Source: Muribaculaceae bacterium
GTDB taxonomy: Bacteria > Bacteroidota > Bacteroidia > Bacteroidales > Muribaculaceae
Length of the DNA stretch: 62,105 nucleotides
Assembly (NCBI GenBank): GCA_022509065.1
Contig: JAFLTY010000010.1
Span: forward strand, 1 to 62,105
Reading direction: 5' to 3'
Shown here: one piece after another, positions 35,151 through 44,037 of the stretch
Layout of the letters: each line of letters begins with the position of its first letter
Position numbering within the stretch: position 1 is the first letter of the stretch
Notes under the pieces: model-generated
Databases searched by the model: none
The model's input: only the letters and a program-made list of their open reading frames with translations
Told to the model about the DNA's origin: nothing
Position numbers and translations under genes: made by a program

Positions 35151-35300
35151 AATTAAGAGAATTGATTGGGTTAGTTAATTTTGTAAATAAAAAAACGTTA
35201 AAAAGCGTTTTTAATTTACATTTTTTAATTGTATATACGATAAATATTTAAATTTAAGGCTTTTTGTCTGATTTTATTTAAGTATAGAAGTGTCGTTATG

Positions 35301-35332
35301 CAAAGATAATAATAATAATCTTATCTACCAAA
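35301..35332 (-). promoter_or_regulatory. Promoter for the aquaporin gene
   Basis: On the minus strand TTTG (35332-35329), 20-bp spacer, TATCTTTG (35308-35301). The leader would be about 145 nt, AT-rich. Confidence 0.6.
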
Positions 35333-35529
35333 ATAGGCCAGGTTCTATTTGTTGACGCGCTTAAAGGAAGATATCTCTTAATAGAAAATCCTTCTTGACT
35401 CACCATAATGCTTGCTTAGGAAACGGACGGGAAAACTTACGTTTTATAGCTAAAAAGAATTAAAACTTTCGAGTTTTTGCTTTATTTTGGTTAATTTTAC
35501 AACTTGTGGTGTTATTTTTACACTAAAAA

Positions 35530-35561
35530 TTTGTTTACAAACCCAAAAATTTTTAATTTTG
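35530..35561 (+). promoter_or_regulatory. Promoter for the Lrp/AsnC gene
   Basis: TTTG (35530-35533), 20-bp spacer, TAATTTTG (35554-35561). Leader about 135 nt. Confidence 0.6.
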
Positions 35562-35701
35562 CGGAGGCTAAGTAAGAGAATATATCTGCATCGGCATTTT
35601 TATTATACCGTTTTAATATCATGCTCTGTTTCGTCTAAACGGCAGTGAACTTGCGTACACTTGCTTACCGTTGAAAACACTAATTCCTTAATTACAATAA
35701 C

Positions 35702-36181
35702 ATGCCACGATCCACTTACGACTCTCTCGACCTTAAAATTCTATCTATGTTGAGCAAAAACGCTCGCACACCTTACCTTGAGATAGCTCGCGAATGCGGA
35801 GTATCAGGTGCCGCTGTCCATCAGCGTATTCAACGTTTGCTCTCCAACGACACCATAGCAGGTTCCGAATGCATAATCTCGCCCCATGCCATGGGTTTTG
35901 ACACTTGTGCATACATAGGCATATTCCTTCACGACCCCAGTCAGTATGATGCGGTTGTCGAAGCACTCGAGGCTATACCAGAAGTCGTCGAGTGTCATTA
36001 CACGGCAGGCAAATACGACATCCTGGTCAAGGTGTTTGCACACAACAACGACCATCTGCTTTCCATTCTGCAAAACATTCAGAACCTCGGGCTGGCGCGC
36101 ACCGAAACGCTCATCTCCTTTAAGCAGTGCTTCCGCCGTCAGGTGCCCACTCCTCCTCCCGGCACACGCAAGAAAAACTGA
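35702..36181 (+). CDS. Lrp/AsnC family transcriptional regulator
   Basis: 159-residue DNA-binding regulator that senses amino acids. N-terminal winged helix-turn-helix (residues about 8-60: LDLKILSMLSKNARTPYLEIARECGVSGAAVHQRIQRLL) and C-terminal RAM ligand-binding domain (about 70-150: CAYIGIFLHDPSQYD, VVECHYTAGKYDILVKVFA). It stands alone with its own promoter and terminator; no amino acid metabolism gene is next to it, so its regulon cannot be inferred beyond likely autoregulation. The long leader could carry its own operator. Confidence 0.94.
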   Translation: MPRSTYDSLDLKILSMLSKNARTPYLEIARECGVSGAAVHQRIQRLLSNDTIAGSECIISPHAMGFDTCAYIGIFLHDPSQYDAVVEALEAIPEVVECHYTAGKYDILVKVFAHNNDHLLSILQNIQNLGLARTETLISFKQCFRRQVPTPPPGTRKKN

Positions 36182-36239
36182 CCGTTAAAGTTGGGAGCAG
36201 GCTATTTTCTGCCTCATCATGCATGAACGGCTTTCCCTT

Positions 36240-36262
36240 ACGTCCGAACGAGGTTCGGACGT
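36240..36262 (+). terminator. Terminator after the Lrp/AsnC gene
   Basis: ACGTCCGAAC pairs with GTTCGGACGT (10 bp, perfect) around GAG, followed by GCTTTTGTCT on the + strand. Confidence 0.8.
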
Positions 36263-36356
36263 GCTTTTGTCTCCTACCGGGTGTGTCCCTTTTTACACCA
36301 CTTTGACGATGAATTGTCGAACAGACTCTAACATTATTCAGTCATATATCCCAACA

Positions 36357-36390
36357 AAAAAAGCGAGTCCCGATTGGGACTCGCTTTTTT
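36357..36390 (-). terminator. Terminator after the secreted-protein gene
   Basis: AAAAAAGCGAGTCCC pairs with GGGACTCGCTTTTTT (15 bp, perfect) with loop GATT; it ends in T6 on both strands, so it can work in both directions. It lies 21 bp past the stop of the leftward gene. Confidence 0.88.
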
Positions 36391-36410
36391 GCGATAGTAT
36401 TGTCAAATCT

Positions 36411-37655
36411 TTATTTAACAAGCACTTTGTTGATTTCGGTGCCTTGCTTCTTGATAACCAGTTCGCCGGCGGCGGGGTTATTAACGCGTACACCTTGCAG
36501 GTTGTAGTATTCAACAGGAGCGTTAACGTTGTTGTCAGTTGCAATGTTGTTGACTGCATCCTGTTCACCGCCTTTTTTGAAGGTGAGGACACTCTCGCCC
36601 TGAGGCATGTAAATGCTTTGTCCGATAAGAACGATGCCGCTACCGACAGGGAATGTAATTGTTACGTTGCCTTCGCTGTCCTCGGTCATTACACAGGGTA
36701 CTTCGGGAATAGTGGTGGGCTGCCCGTTTTGGTCGGTCAACTGATAGTTGGCGTTCAAATAGGCTACGTTGCAATAGAATACTTCCTTACCTTGATATGT
36801 AAAGTCTGCAGATGTTTCTATTAACCCTACATTATCGGGATCTTCGGCATCAAGCAACATAGAGGGCGAAGCTCCATCCCACTCATTATCAGCGTAGAAT
36901 GCCTTCAAAGGATCTGTTACCATAAATACATCCTCGTCTTCGGGGTGTTGATAAATTTCCACTTCTACGGGAACCGCGGGTACGGAGAATAATGCGGAGA
37001 TGATATTCTCGGTCCATTCGCCGATGCCTACGTATGTCCATTCAATGGGTACAAAAAACTCGTTGGCGAGGCTCACTTCGTAATAACCTAATTCTTCGTG
37101 ATCGGGATCACCGATGGCCCAAATGTCCATTTCGGGGAATACGAACGATTCGTCCTGATAGGTAGCTGTTGTTTCATCCGCTAAGCCAACGCCGGGTAAA
37201 AAGTCGCCGATGAGCTCATTGTACTCTTTAATATAGAAATAAACGGGGCCGTCTTCATCGCTGAACAAATACTGCATGTTGGGAATTGAGAGAGTACCTG
37301 CAACTGCATCGTATGTTCCAAGAACTTCCCATCGACCACCGAGTACAATGCTCACTTCGCCTGTTGCGGCATCTACAAGTTCGATGTCACAAGCTACTTG
37401 AAATTCGCTTTGACGAATAAGAGAAACGCCATCCCATACATATTCGCCGGTAATGCCGTCTTCAGCTATTGCTTTAGATACGGATTTTTTTGCAACTTTC
37501 GATGTGGCTTTGTGAGCTACTTCTTTAGCGTCGAGAGCCTTTACTTCTTTCTTTACGGGGAGGTTGAGAGCGCCGTCCAGGGTGTGACGCTCAATGCTGG
37601 CCGATGCCGATGTCACTATGGCGGCGGCTGCTAAGATTGCGTAAAATTTTTTCAT
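36411..37655 (-). CDS. Secreted protein of unknown function with C-terminal sorting-like tail
   Basis: 414 residues. Signal peptide MKKFYAILAAAAIVTSASA (1-19), then a Lys/Ala-rich stretch (KKEVKALDAKEVAHKATSKV, about 35-62), then a beta-rich, acidic body (TGEYVWDGVSLIRQSE, LFSDEDGPVYFYIKEY) with no recognised domain. The last 50 residues hold VEYYNLQGVRVNNPAAGEL, IKKQG and a basic end VLVK, the same pattern as the tail of the GHL10 protein (NLQG/DLQG, NP, G, QG, K/R end), so both are probably handled by one export or anchoring route. Monocistronic. A possible -7 box TACATTTG lies at 37777-37770. Confidence 0.75.
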   Translation of the reverse strand: MKKFYAILAAAAIVTSASASIERHTLDGALNLPVKKEVKALDAKEVAHKATSKVAKKSVSKAIAEDGITGEYVWDGVSLIRQSEFQVACDIELVDAATGEVSIVLGGRWEVLGTYDAVAGTLSIPNMQYLFSDEDGPVYFYIKEYNELIGDFLPGVGLADETTATYQDESFVFPEMDIWAIGDPDHEELGYYEVSLANEFFVPIEWTYVGIGEWTENIISALFSVPAVPVEVEIYQHPEDEDVFMVTDPLKAFYADNEWDGASPSMLLDAEDPDNVGLIETSADFTYQGKEVFYCNVAYLNANYQLTDQNGQPTTIPEVPCVMTEDSEGNVTITFPVGSGIVLIGQSIYMPQGESVLTFKKGGEQDAVNNIATDNNVNAPVEYYNLQGVRVNNPAAGELVIKKQGTEINKVLVK

Positions 37656-38097
37656 TCTGTAAAAATTAGAAATTTATTATAATTGGAAACTAACAATTCT
37701 TTAGTTCAAGACTATGTGAGTCTACTGAAAAATTTGCGGGAATCCTAAGCCCCGAAACATTTTACCCGACAAATGTATGCAATTTTTTTAAGACACGAAA
37801 ACGTTTTGCTAAAAATATAAAGTTTTTTTAGTTTTTTTGCTATTCGTGGGAGTAATCATGCTACATGCATTCGCGGTGTGAGGCTATTTATTCCTCCGCC
37901 ACTATTACAATACCGGTCGCGCGATAAAAACATCCTGAAAGGTTTCCTAAATTCAAAACGCTAACTGCCATAATAATAAAAAGAGAACATTTACATTTAA
38001 GAAAGAAAATTCAAGACAGTTTCTAAAAATAAGTAAAAAAACATTAACGCCGGCGGTTTTTAACCGCAAAAATATCCACACACATTAATATAATATT
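37656..38097. other. Intergenic region between divergent genes
   Basis: About 440 bp, AT-rich, containing the presumed promoter of the leftward secreted-protein gene (TACATTTG at 37777-37770 on the minus strand) and ending at the nrnA -7 box. No gene, repeat or structured RNA seen. Confidence 0.4.
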
Positions 38098-38105
38098 TAT
38101 CTTTG
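38098..38105 (+). promoter_or_regulatory. -7 element upstream of nrnA
   Basis: TATCTTTG, exact match to TAnnTTTG, 39 bp before the ATG at 38145. No TTTG at the expected -33 distance, so confidence is moderate. Confidence 0.4.
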
Positions 38106-38144
38106 TACTCTCATAGTAATAGCATTGTACTTGACGGCATCATT

Positions 38145-39212
38145 ATGACACTTTACGAACGACGCGATTTGGAACGTTTTGCGCATTTGCTCGCCACGAG
38201 TAAATCTGTCGTCATAACGTGTCATTTGTCACCTGACGGCGATGCTCTCGGTTCTTCTTTGGGTTTGCGATGGATACTTACGGCCATGAACCGTTCCGCC
38301 AGGGTCTATGTTGTCACCCCTGACGAACCCACTCGCAATCTCGCTTTCCTCCCCGGTTTTAAGAACATCTTGCCCTATACCCGCAGTGTCGAGTATGTGG
38401 ACAAACTCCTTGACAGCGCCGACTTGCTGATTTGCCTTGACTTTAACGAGCTCTCGCGAACCGACCGACTGGCCGTGGCTTTACGACAGACCAAAGCATG
38501 CAAACTCCATATCGATCACCATCTTTATCCCGAGGATTTTGCCGATTTGCTGTTCTCCGCGCCACGAAAGTCTTCAACCTGTCTTGTACTCTACGAGTTG
38601 ATACGTGATGCAGGCTTGAAACGTTTCGTGTCGAAAAACGCCGCTAACTGTCTGCTTTGCGGCATGATGACCGATACCGGAAATTTCTCGTATAACGTCT
38701 CCGACCCGGCCATTTATAGCGCCATCGGCGACTTGGTGAGTCTCGGTGCCGACAAGGAAAGGCTCAACCGGTTGTTGTTCGATACATTTAGCGAAAGCAA
38801 CCTCCGTATTCAGGGTTATGCCTTGGCAAATAAGATGGAGCTGTTCCATGACATGCACGCTGCTTTGATTGTGCTTTCGCGCGACGAACTGAACGCCTTC
38901 GGCTATCAGAAAGGTGACACCGAAGGTCTTGTCAACCGGCCGCTCGCTGTCCCCGGAATTCTTTACAGCTGTTACCTGCGTGAGGAAACCGACTATATAA
39001 AAGTGTCCATGCGGTCGCTTGGCGATTTGCCCGTTAACGAACTGTGTACCGACTTTTTCGGAGGGGGCGGACACCTAAATGCCGCCGGCGGAGAATATCG
39101 CGGCTCAATGGACGACTGCATAAAACAATTCAAAGATATACTCGCTCCTACCAAACAAAAATACATAGACGGTAACCGTTTACTGTCAGACATATTAAAC
39201 CAGAAGTTATGA
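38145..39212 (+). CDS. nrnA: DHH-family phosphoesterase, NrnA-like nanoRNase / pAp phosphatase
   Basis: Degrades very short RNAs and/or dephosphorylates pAp. DHH domain motifs: CHLSPDGDALGSSLGLRW (D-x-D), LLICLDFNELSRTDRL, the DHH itself in HIDHHLYPE, and MMTDTGNFSYN. C-terminal DHHA1 domain with KVSMRSLGDLPV and the RNA-binding GGGGHLNAAGG. 355 residues from ATG 38145; the frame opens 14 codons upstream at a TTG, but that lies on the promoter. Its TGA overlaps an ATG of the next gene (ATGA), so it is cotranscribed with DUF4827. Confidence 0.92.
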   Translation: MTLYERRDLERFAHLLATSKSVVITCHLSPDGDALGSSLGLRWILTAMNRSARVYVVTPDEPTRNLAFLPGFKNILPYTRSVEYVDKLLDSADLLICLDFNELSRTDRLAVALRQTKACKLHIDHHLYPEDFADLLFSAPRKSSTCLVLYELIRDAGLKRFVSKNAANCLLCGMMTDTGNFSYNVSDPAIYSAIGDLVSLGADKERLNRLLFDTFSESNLRIQGYALANKMELFHDMHAALIVLSRDELNAFGYQKGDTEGLVNRPLAVPGILYSCYLREETDYIKVSMRSLGDLPVNELCTDFFGGGGHLNAAGGEYRGSMDDCIKQFKDILAPTKQKYIDGNRLLSDILNQKL

Positions 39213-39814
39213 TTCTTAACCATTCCCACAGAAAAATGTCCAACATCCGTATATTTAAATTAGTGGCTTTTGCCGTCATGCTCTCATTGGGTATGTCTGC
39301 GTGTAGCGATTCCAAATCGTACGCCGAACTGCTTACCGACGAAAATCATTCGGTCAACGCTTTCCTCGCCGACCAAAGAGTGGACAACACCATACCCACC
39401 GACTCCACATTCGCTTTCGAGGTGGGTCCCAACGCCCCCTATTACCGTCTTGACGAGGACGGAAACATGTACATGCAGGTCATCAATGCCGGTACTCCAG
39501 GGAATTATGCCAAGGAAGATCAGGTGATATATTTCCGGTACACCCGTTACAACCTTCACGCTTACACTGGAGAGCTTCCCAACGGCGACGGAAACGAGAC
39601 AGAGATGGGTTACTCCAACTCTTGGTTCCGTTTTGAAAACTACACCCTCCAGTCTTCATACCAGTGGGGAGTAGGTATTCAGATGCCTCTGAAATTATTG
39701 CCCATTGACTGTGAAGTCAATATCATCATAAAGAGTCAATACGGCTTTTATGAGGAGACATCCTATGTGGTGCCGTTCCTGTATAAATTGAGATACTATC
39801 CTCAAATGACATAA
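39209..39814 (+). CDS. DUF4827 family lipoprotein
   Basis: Small lipoprotein of the Bacteroidetes-specific DUF4827. Two starts are possible: ATG 39209, which overlaps the nrnA stop (ATGA), or ATG 39236, which gives a clean signal MSNIRIFKLVAFAVMLSLG with lipobox MSAC (Cys23). The body has YAELLTDENHSVNAFLADQRV, DGNMYMQVINAG, VIYFRYTRYNL and YQWGVGIQMPLKLL, features that recall FKBP-like folds, but no catalytic activity can be claimed. 201 residues in all. glmM follows 55 bp downstream in the same direction. Confidence 0.82.
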   Translation: MILNHSHRKMSNIRIFKLVAFAVMLSLGMSACSDSKSYAELLTDENHSVNAFLADQRVDNTIPTDSTFAFEVGPNAPYYRLDEDGNMYMQVINAGTPGNYAKEDQVIYFRYTRYNLHAYTGELPNGDGNETEMGYSNSWFRFENYTLQSSYQWGVGIQMPLKLLPIDCEVNIIIKSQYGFYEETSYVVPFLYKLRYYPQMT

Positions 39815-39869
39815 CGCACTACATTCACCTTCGAACCTAATCAAAAAACAATAAATACACCTAAAATCT

Positions 39870-41255
39870 ATGACCCTTATTAAGTCTATCTCAGGTATAC
39901 GCGGAACCATAGGAGGCAAATCGGGCGAAGCCCTCACCCCTATGGATATCGCCAAGTATTCGGCCGCTTACGCAACGTTTATCGACCGTACAACCACCCG
40001 TCCTTACCGCACGATTGTAGTTGGTCAGGACGCGCGCATCTCAGGACCCATGGTGCGTGACATTGTTGTTGGAACTCTCATGGGTATGGGATTCGACGTT
40101 GTTGACATCGGCCCGGCATCGACGCCCACTACCGAGATGGCTGTTATTCTCGAGCAAGCTTGTGGAGGTCTTATACTCACCGCGTCTCACAACCCAAAGG
40201 AATGGAACGCGCTGAAACTGTTAAACGAACACGGTGAGTTCCTCACCAACGACGAAGGTCAGGAAGTGCTCCGCATCGCACAAGCTCGCGATTACGAGTT
40301 TGCCACCGTCGACAATCTCGGTCACCACCTCAAGAACACCACTTACAACCGTCGTCACATACAGCGTGTACTCGCACTCGACCTCGTCGATGTCGAGGCT
40401 ATACGAAAAGCCAATTTTACAGTGGCTGTCGATGCTGTCAACTCGGTTGGAGGCGTGGTAATACCGCAACTCCTTCAGGCTTTGGGAGTCAAGAATATAA
40501 TCCGTGTCAACTGTGACCCCACGGGCAATTTTATGCACAATCCCGAGCCTCTCCCAGAGAATCTTACCGAGATAGCCCAAGTGGTCCGCGATAACGCCGC
40601 CGATGTCGGTTTTGTTGTTGACCCCGACGTGGATCGTCTTGCCATCGTCATGGAGAATGGTGAGTTGTTCGTCGAAGAGTACACTCTCGTCTCTATTGCC
40701 GACTATGTGCTCAAGCACAAAGTGGGTAGCGCTGTGTCTAACCTCAGCTCTTCAAGAGCTCTTCGCGATATTTGTCGTCGTAACAACAGCCCATATTTTG
40801 CTTCGGCTGTCGGCGAGGTCAACGTCACCACGCTAATGAAACAATGTAACGCCGTCATTGGCGGCGAGGGCAACGGCGGTGTCATATATCCCGAACTGCA
40901 TTACGGCCGCGACGCTCTTGTCGGTGTCGCCCTCTTCCTTACCCTCCTGGCTAAATCCGGCAAGAAGGTTAGCGAACTGAAGAAGGATTATCCCGAATAC
41001 GCCATCGCCAAGACAAAAGTGCAGTTAACTCCTGATTTGGATATTGACGCACTACTTCTCAAAATAAAAGATTATTACAAGAACGAGAATATTACCGACA
41101 TTGACGGAGTCAAGATCGACTTCCCGGATCGTTGGGTGCACCTGCGCAAATCCAACACCGAACCCATCATCCGCATATATGCCGAAGCCCACACTATGGA
41201 CGAGGCAAAGGCTATGTGCGACGAAATGAAGTCACTTATCACCGACCTCATCTAA
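39870..41255 (+). CDS. glmM: Phosphoglucosamine mutase
   Basis: Converts glucosamine-6-phosphate to glucosamine-1-phosphate for UDP-GlcNAc, hence peptidoglycan and LPS. 461-residue alpha-D-phosphohexomutase: phospho-serine loop TASHNPKEWNALK (about residues 101-113), magnesium loop DPDVDRLA, sugar loop GEGNGGVI and phosphate-binding C-terminal RKSNTEPIIRIYAEA. Could act on other sugars, but the start IKSISGIRGTIGGKSGEALTP is typical of the GlmM-like mutases of Bacteroidetes. Follows nrnA-DUF4827 and ends at a strong terminator. Confidence 0.88.
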   Translation: MTLIKSISGIRGTIGGKSGEALTPMDIAKYSAAYATFIDRTTTRPYRTIVVGQDARISGPMVRDIVVGTLMGMGFDVVDIGPASTPTTEMAVILEQACGGLILTASHNPKEWNALKLLNEHGEFLTNDEGQEVLRIAQARDYEFATVDNLGHHLKNTTYNRRHIQRVLALDLVDVEAIRKANFTVAVDAVNSVGGVVIPQLLQALGVKNIIRVNCDPTGNFMHNPEPLPENLTEIAQVVRDNAADVGFVVDPDVDRLAIVMENGELFVEEYTLVSIADYVLKHKVGSAVSNLSSSRALRDICRRNNSPYFASAVGEVNVTTLMKQCNAVIGGEGNGGVIYPELHYGRDALVGVALFLTLLAKSGKKVSELKKDYPEYAIAKTKVQLTPDLDIDALLLKIKDYYKNENITDIDGVKIDFPDRWVHLRKSNTEPIIRIYAEAHTMDEAKAMCDEMKSLITDLI

Positions 41256-41284
41256 CATCATCCATCTCATTTATTGTCCGAACC

Positions 41285-41336
41285 TTAAGGTCGCATACCT
41301 GTATCTTTTCTTCGCGATACAGGCATGCGACCTTAA
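41285..41336 (+). terminator. Terminator after glmM
   Basis: TTAAGGTCGCAT pairs with ATGCGACCTTAA, then after one mismatch CCTGTATC pairs with GATACAGG; 10-nt loop. It lies 29 bp past the glmM stop. Confidence 0.75.
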
Positions 41337-41537
41337 TTATGTATGTACGCTCATCATTGTTAAAAGTGCAAATCCCAATGGGAACGACGATACGGGCTTT
41401 GCCATGGTATTCGGTCGCTTTTGACCGACCACTCTCTTCGGAGGCATGAGAAAAGTTTCTTGCCCTTGCTAGTCGACCCGGCCAACCGGCTCTAAAGTTC
41501 TTTTCCGTTCCACGATACCACAAAAATACTTAAAAAT

Positions 41538-41568
41538 TTTGCCATTTCACATTTTTATGTTAATTTTG
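41538..41568 (+). promoter_or_regulatory. Bacteroidetes-type promoter for rprXY
   Basis: TTTG (41538-41541), 19-bp spacer, TAATTTTG (41561-41568). Leader of about 100 AT-rich nt before the kinase ATG. The 200 bp between the glmM terminator and this promoter hold no gene I can support. Confidence 0.65.
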
Positions 41569-41672
41569 ACGGAAAGTGTTAAAAATCGGCTCTCCTCCGA
41601 TTTTACGTTTTTAAACAATTTTAATTTTAAATTGTTAATATTTAAAAATATTGCAACATCCGCTTTAACATA

Positions 41673-43196
41673 ATGAAGAAGCAAACTATCTGGATATTAG
41701 CTGTTTTAATGGGGTTGACTCTCTTGGGTCTGTTGTTCCTGCAAGTTTTCTATATGCGCAACATGGTCCAGATGCGTTACGACCAGTTTGAACAGGCTGT
41801 CAAACAGAGTCTGCATGCCGTGACAGCGCGGTTGCACTACGACGAGACCCGGCGTTTTCTCGAAGAGGAAATAGACAGCATCCAGTCGACCAACGTCTAT
41901 TACCGTTATCTCGGCGATGCCGGAGTGAGATATACCTTCACCACGAACAGCGGGCTTAAGGCCGACCTCACTATCGAGGGCACACCTAACGAAATTTCCC
42001 ATATACAGCGTCCCGCGGCTTACTACGTTCCCCAGGAGATTGATGCGCGAGCCAACTTCCGCAAGGACGAACGTTTCCTTCGTCAGAAAAACATGATTGA
42101 CGATGTCATCCTCGACATCATGAGTCAGGCTAACGATCGCCCGATACTCGAACGCGCCAACCCTGAACGCATAAGCACTTATCTGCGTAAGGAACTCGAT
42201 ACGTTGGGGCTGAATGTTCCCTTTGAGTTCGCAATAGTGAACCGTATTGGCTCGATTGCATTCAAGACGTCCGGCTTTAACAACGACAAGGTGGCCGAAG
42301 GTACCGTTTTTGGGCACAGCATTTTTCCCCGTGACCATTACGGCAACCAATATTTCCTGCAGGTCTATTTCCCTACTAAAACCGACTTTGTTTATTCGTC
42401 AATGTCGTTTATCTTCACCTCATTGGGATTTACTGTCATTCTGCTCATTGTCTTTGTTTTCACAATCATAACGGCGTTTCGACAGAAAAAACTCACCGAG
42501 ATGAAAAACGATTTCATCAACAACATGACGCACGAATTCAAAACGCCTTTGTCGTCCATTTCTCTTGCTGCACAAATGCTTAATGACCAGACGGTTCGTA
42601 AGTCGCCGGTCATGCTCAATCAGATTTCGAGTGTCATTAACGACGAGACCAAACGTATGCGGTTCCTCGTCGAAAAAGTGTTGCAGATGTCATTGTTCGA
42701 AGGCAAGAAAGCTTCGTTAAAGATTACGGACGTCGACGCCAACCTTATTATATATAACATTGTAAACACATTCAAACTCAAAGTCGAGAAATACGGTGGT
42801 CATATCACCACCAATCTCGATGCAATGAACGCCATCGTCGAAGTCGACGAGATGCATTTCACTAACGTCATATTCAATCTGTTGGACAATGCCGTCAAGT
42901 ATCGTCGCGAAGAAGAGCCCCTCCATCTTCAGGTGGCGACGCGCGATATCTCAGGTGATCGGCTTGAAATAACTCTTGAGGATAACGGCCTGGGAATCAG
43001 TAAGGACGACCAGAAACGCATCTTCGACAAATTCTATCGCGTCTCGACCGGAAACCTTCACGATGTGAAAGGTTTCGGACTCGGTCTGGCTTATGTCAAA
43101 AAAATGATAACCGAACTGGGAGGTGACATCAGTGTCGAAAGCCAGCTCGGTGTAGGTACGAAATTTATTATTATTTTACCACTAAGCAAATCATAA
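41673..43196 (+). CDS. rprX: Sensor histidine kinase, RprX-like
   Basis: Membrane histidine kinase of 507 residues. TM1 about residues 7-27, an extracytoplasmic sensor domain of about 215 residues without a known fold signature, TM2 about 244-268, then directly the DHp domain with phosphoacceptor His287 (NNMTHEFKTPLSSISLAAQML; no clear HAMP) and the ATPase with N box FNLLDNAVKYRR, G1 LEDNGLGIS and G2 GFGLGLAYVKK. Together with the adjacent regulator it resembles RprX/RprY of Bacteroides fragilis. Signal unknown. Regulator follows after 4 bp. Confidence 0.88.
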   Translation: MKKQTIWILAVLMGLTLLGLLFLQVFYMRNMVQMRYDQFEQAVKQSLHAVTARLHYDETRRFLEEEIDSIQSTNVYYRYLGDAGVRYTFTTNSGLKADLTIEGTPNEISHIQRPAAYYVPQEIDARANFRKDERFLRQKNMIDDVILDIMSQANDRPILERANPERISTYLRKELDTLGLNVPFEFAIVNRIGSIAFKTSGFNNDKVAEGTVFGHSIFPRDHYGNQYFLQVYFPTKTDFVYSSMSFIFTSLGFTVILLIVFVFTIITAFRQKKLTEMKNDFINNMTHEFKTPLSSISLAAQMLNDQTVRKSPVMLNQISSVINDETKRMRFLVEKVLQMSLFEGKKASLKITDVDANLIIYNIVNTFKLKVEKYGGHITTNLDAMNAIVEVDEMHFTNVIFNLLDNAVKYRREEEPLHLQVATRDISGDRLEITLEDNGLGISKDDQKRIFDKFYRVSTGNLHDVKGFGLGLAYVKKMITELGGDISVESQLGVGTKFIIILPLSKS

Positions 43197-43200
43197 AATT

Positions 43201-43902
43201 ATGGAAGAAAGAACAAAAATTCTCCTTTGCGAAGACGATGAAAGTCTGGGTATGCTTTTGCGCGAATACCTGCAGCAAAAAGGTTTCAACGCTGACTTGT
43301 TTTCCGACGGAGAAAGCGGGTACAAGGCCTTTCTGAAAGGCAAATACGACATCTGCGTCCTTGACGTTATGATGCCCAAAAAAGACGGTTTCGCCTTGGC
43401 ACAGGAGATCCGTACTGTCAATTCAGAAGTGCCCATCATTTTCCTCACCGCCAAGTCTATGAAGGAAGATATCCTCGAAGGCTTCAAACTCGGTGCCGAT
43501 GACTATCTCACAAAACCATTCTCAATGGAGGAACTCGTGTTCCGCTTGGAAGCCATTCTGCGCCGTGTCAAAGGCAAGAAGGGTAAGGAAATCACTATGT
43601 ACAAAATCGGCAAATTCACATTTGACACTCAGAAACAGGTTCTGATGATTGGTGACAAGGTAACCAAACTCACCACTAAGGAATCCGAACTGCTTAGTCT
43701 TTTGTGCGCTCATGTCAACGAAATTCTTGAACGTAATTTCGCACTAAAGACTATCTGGATTGACGATAACTATTTCAACGCCCGTTCGATGGATGTTTAC
43801 ATCACAAAGTTGCGTAAACATCTCAAAGACGACCCGTCAATCGAGATTATCAACATCCACGGTAAAGGGTACAAGCTCATTGCCCCCGAAGTTGAAAAAT
43901 AA
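43201..43902 (+). CDS. rprY: OmpR-family response regulator, RprY-like
   Basis: 233 residues. Receiver domain 1-120: acidic pair Asp12/13 region (LLCEDDESLG), phosphoacceptor Asp55 (CVLDVMMPKKDG), Thr in FLTAKS and Lys in LTKPFSMEEL. C-terminal winged helix about 135-230 (TTKESELLSLLCAHVNEILERN, RSMDVYITKLRKHLKDD, INIHGKGYKLIAP). In B. fragilis RprY binds promoters of redox and oxidative-stress genes; whether that holds here is inference. Shares a transcript with rprX and ends at the terminator at 43941. Confidence 0.9.
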   Translation: MEERTKILLCEDDESLGMLLREYLQQKGFNADLFSDGESGYKAFLKGKYDICVLDVMMPKKDGFALAQEIRTVNSEVPIIFLTAKSMKEDILEGFKLGADDYLTKPFSMEELVFRLEAILRRVKGKKGKEITMYKIGKFTFDTQKQVLMIGDKVTKLTTKESELLSLLCAHVNEILERNFALKTIWIDDNYFNARSMDVYITKLRKHLKDDPSIEIINIHGKGYKLIAPEVEK

Positions 43903-43940
43903 CAGAGACTTAAAAGGGTATACCCCATCGGCAAAAAATG

Positions 43941-43975
43941 TAAAAAGGGACGCGCAAACCGTGCGTCCCTTTTTA
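43941..43975. terminator. Bidirectional terminator between rprY and cdaA
   Basis: TAAAAAGGGACGC pairs with GCGTCCCTTTTTA; A and T runs flank both sides. It serves the convergent rprXY and folP-cdaA transcripts. Confidence 0.85.
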
Positions 43976-44037
43976 CTTTTTTACAATGTTAACTCGTCCC
44001 TTATCTCCGGCTCTTAAGGTAGCACCAAAACGTGAAA

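Larger units (their letters stand above)
35151..35701. other. 551-bp divergent intergenic region
   Basis: Between the aquaporin and Lrp genes. Holds the two divergent promoters at 35301-35332 and 35530-35561, each with a long AT-rich leader (about 140 nt). No open frame of note, and no tRNA or riboswitch fold that I can recognise. Confidence 0.5.

Noticed and set aside
41248-41523. 91-codon minus-strand frame after glmM
   Set aside because: It runs through the glmM terminator hairpin and has no recognisable domain or signal.
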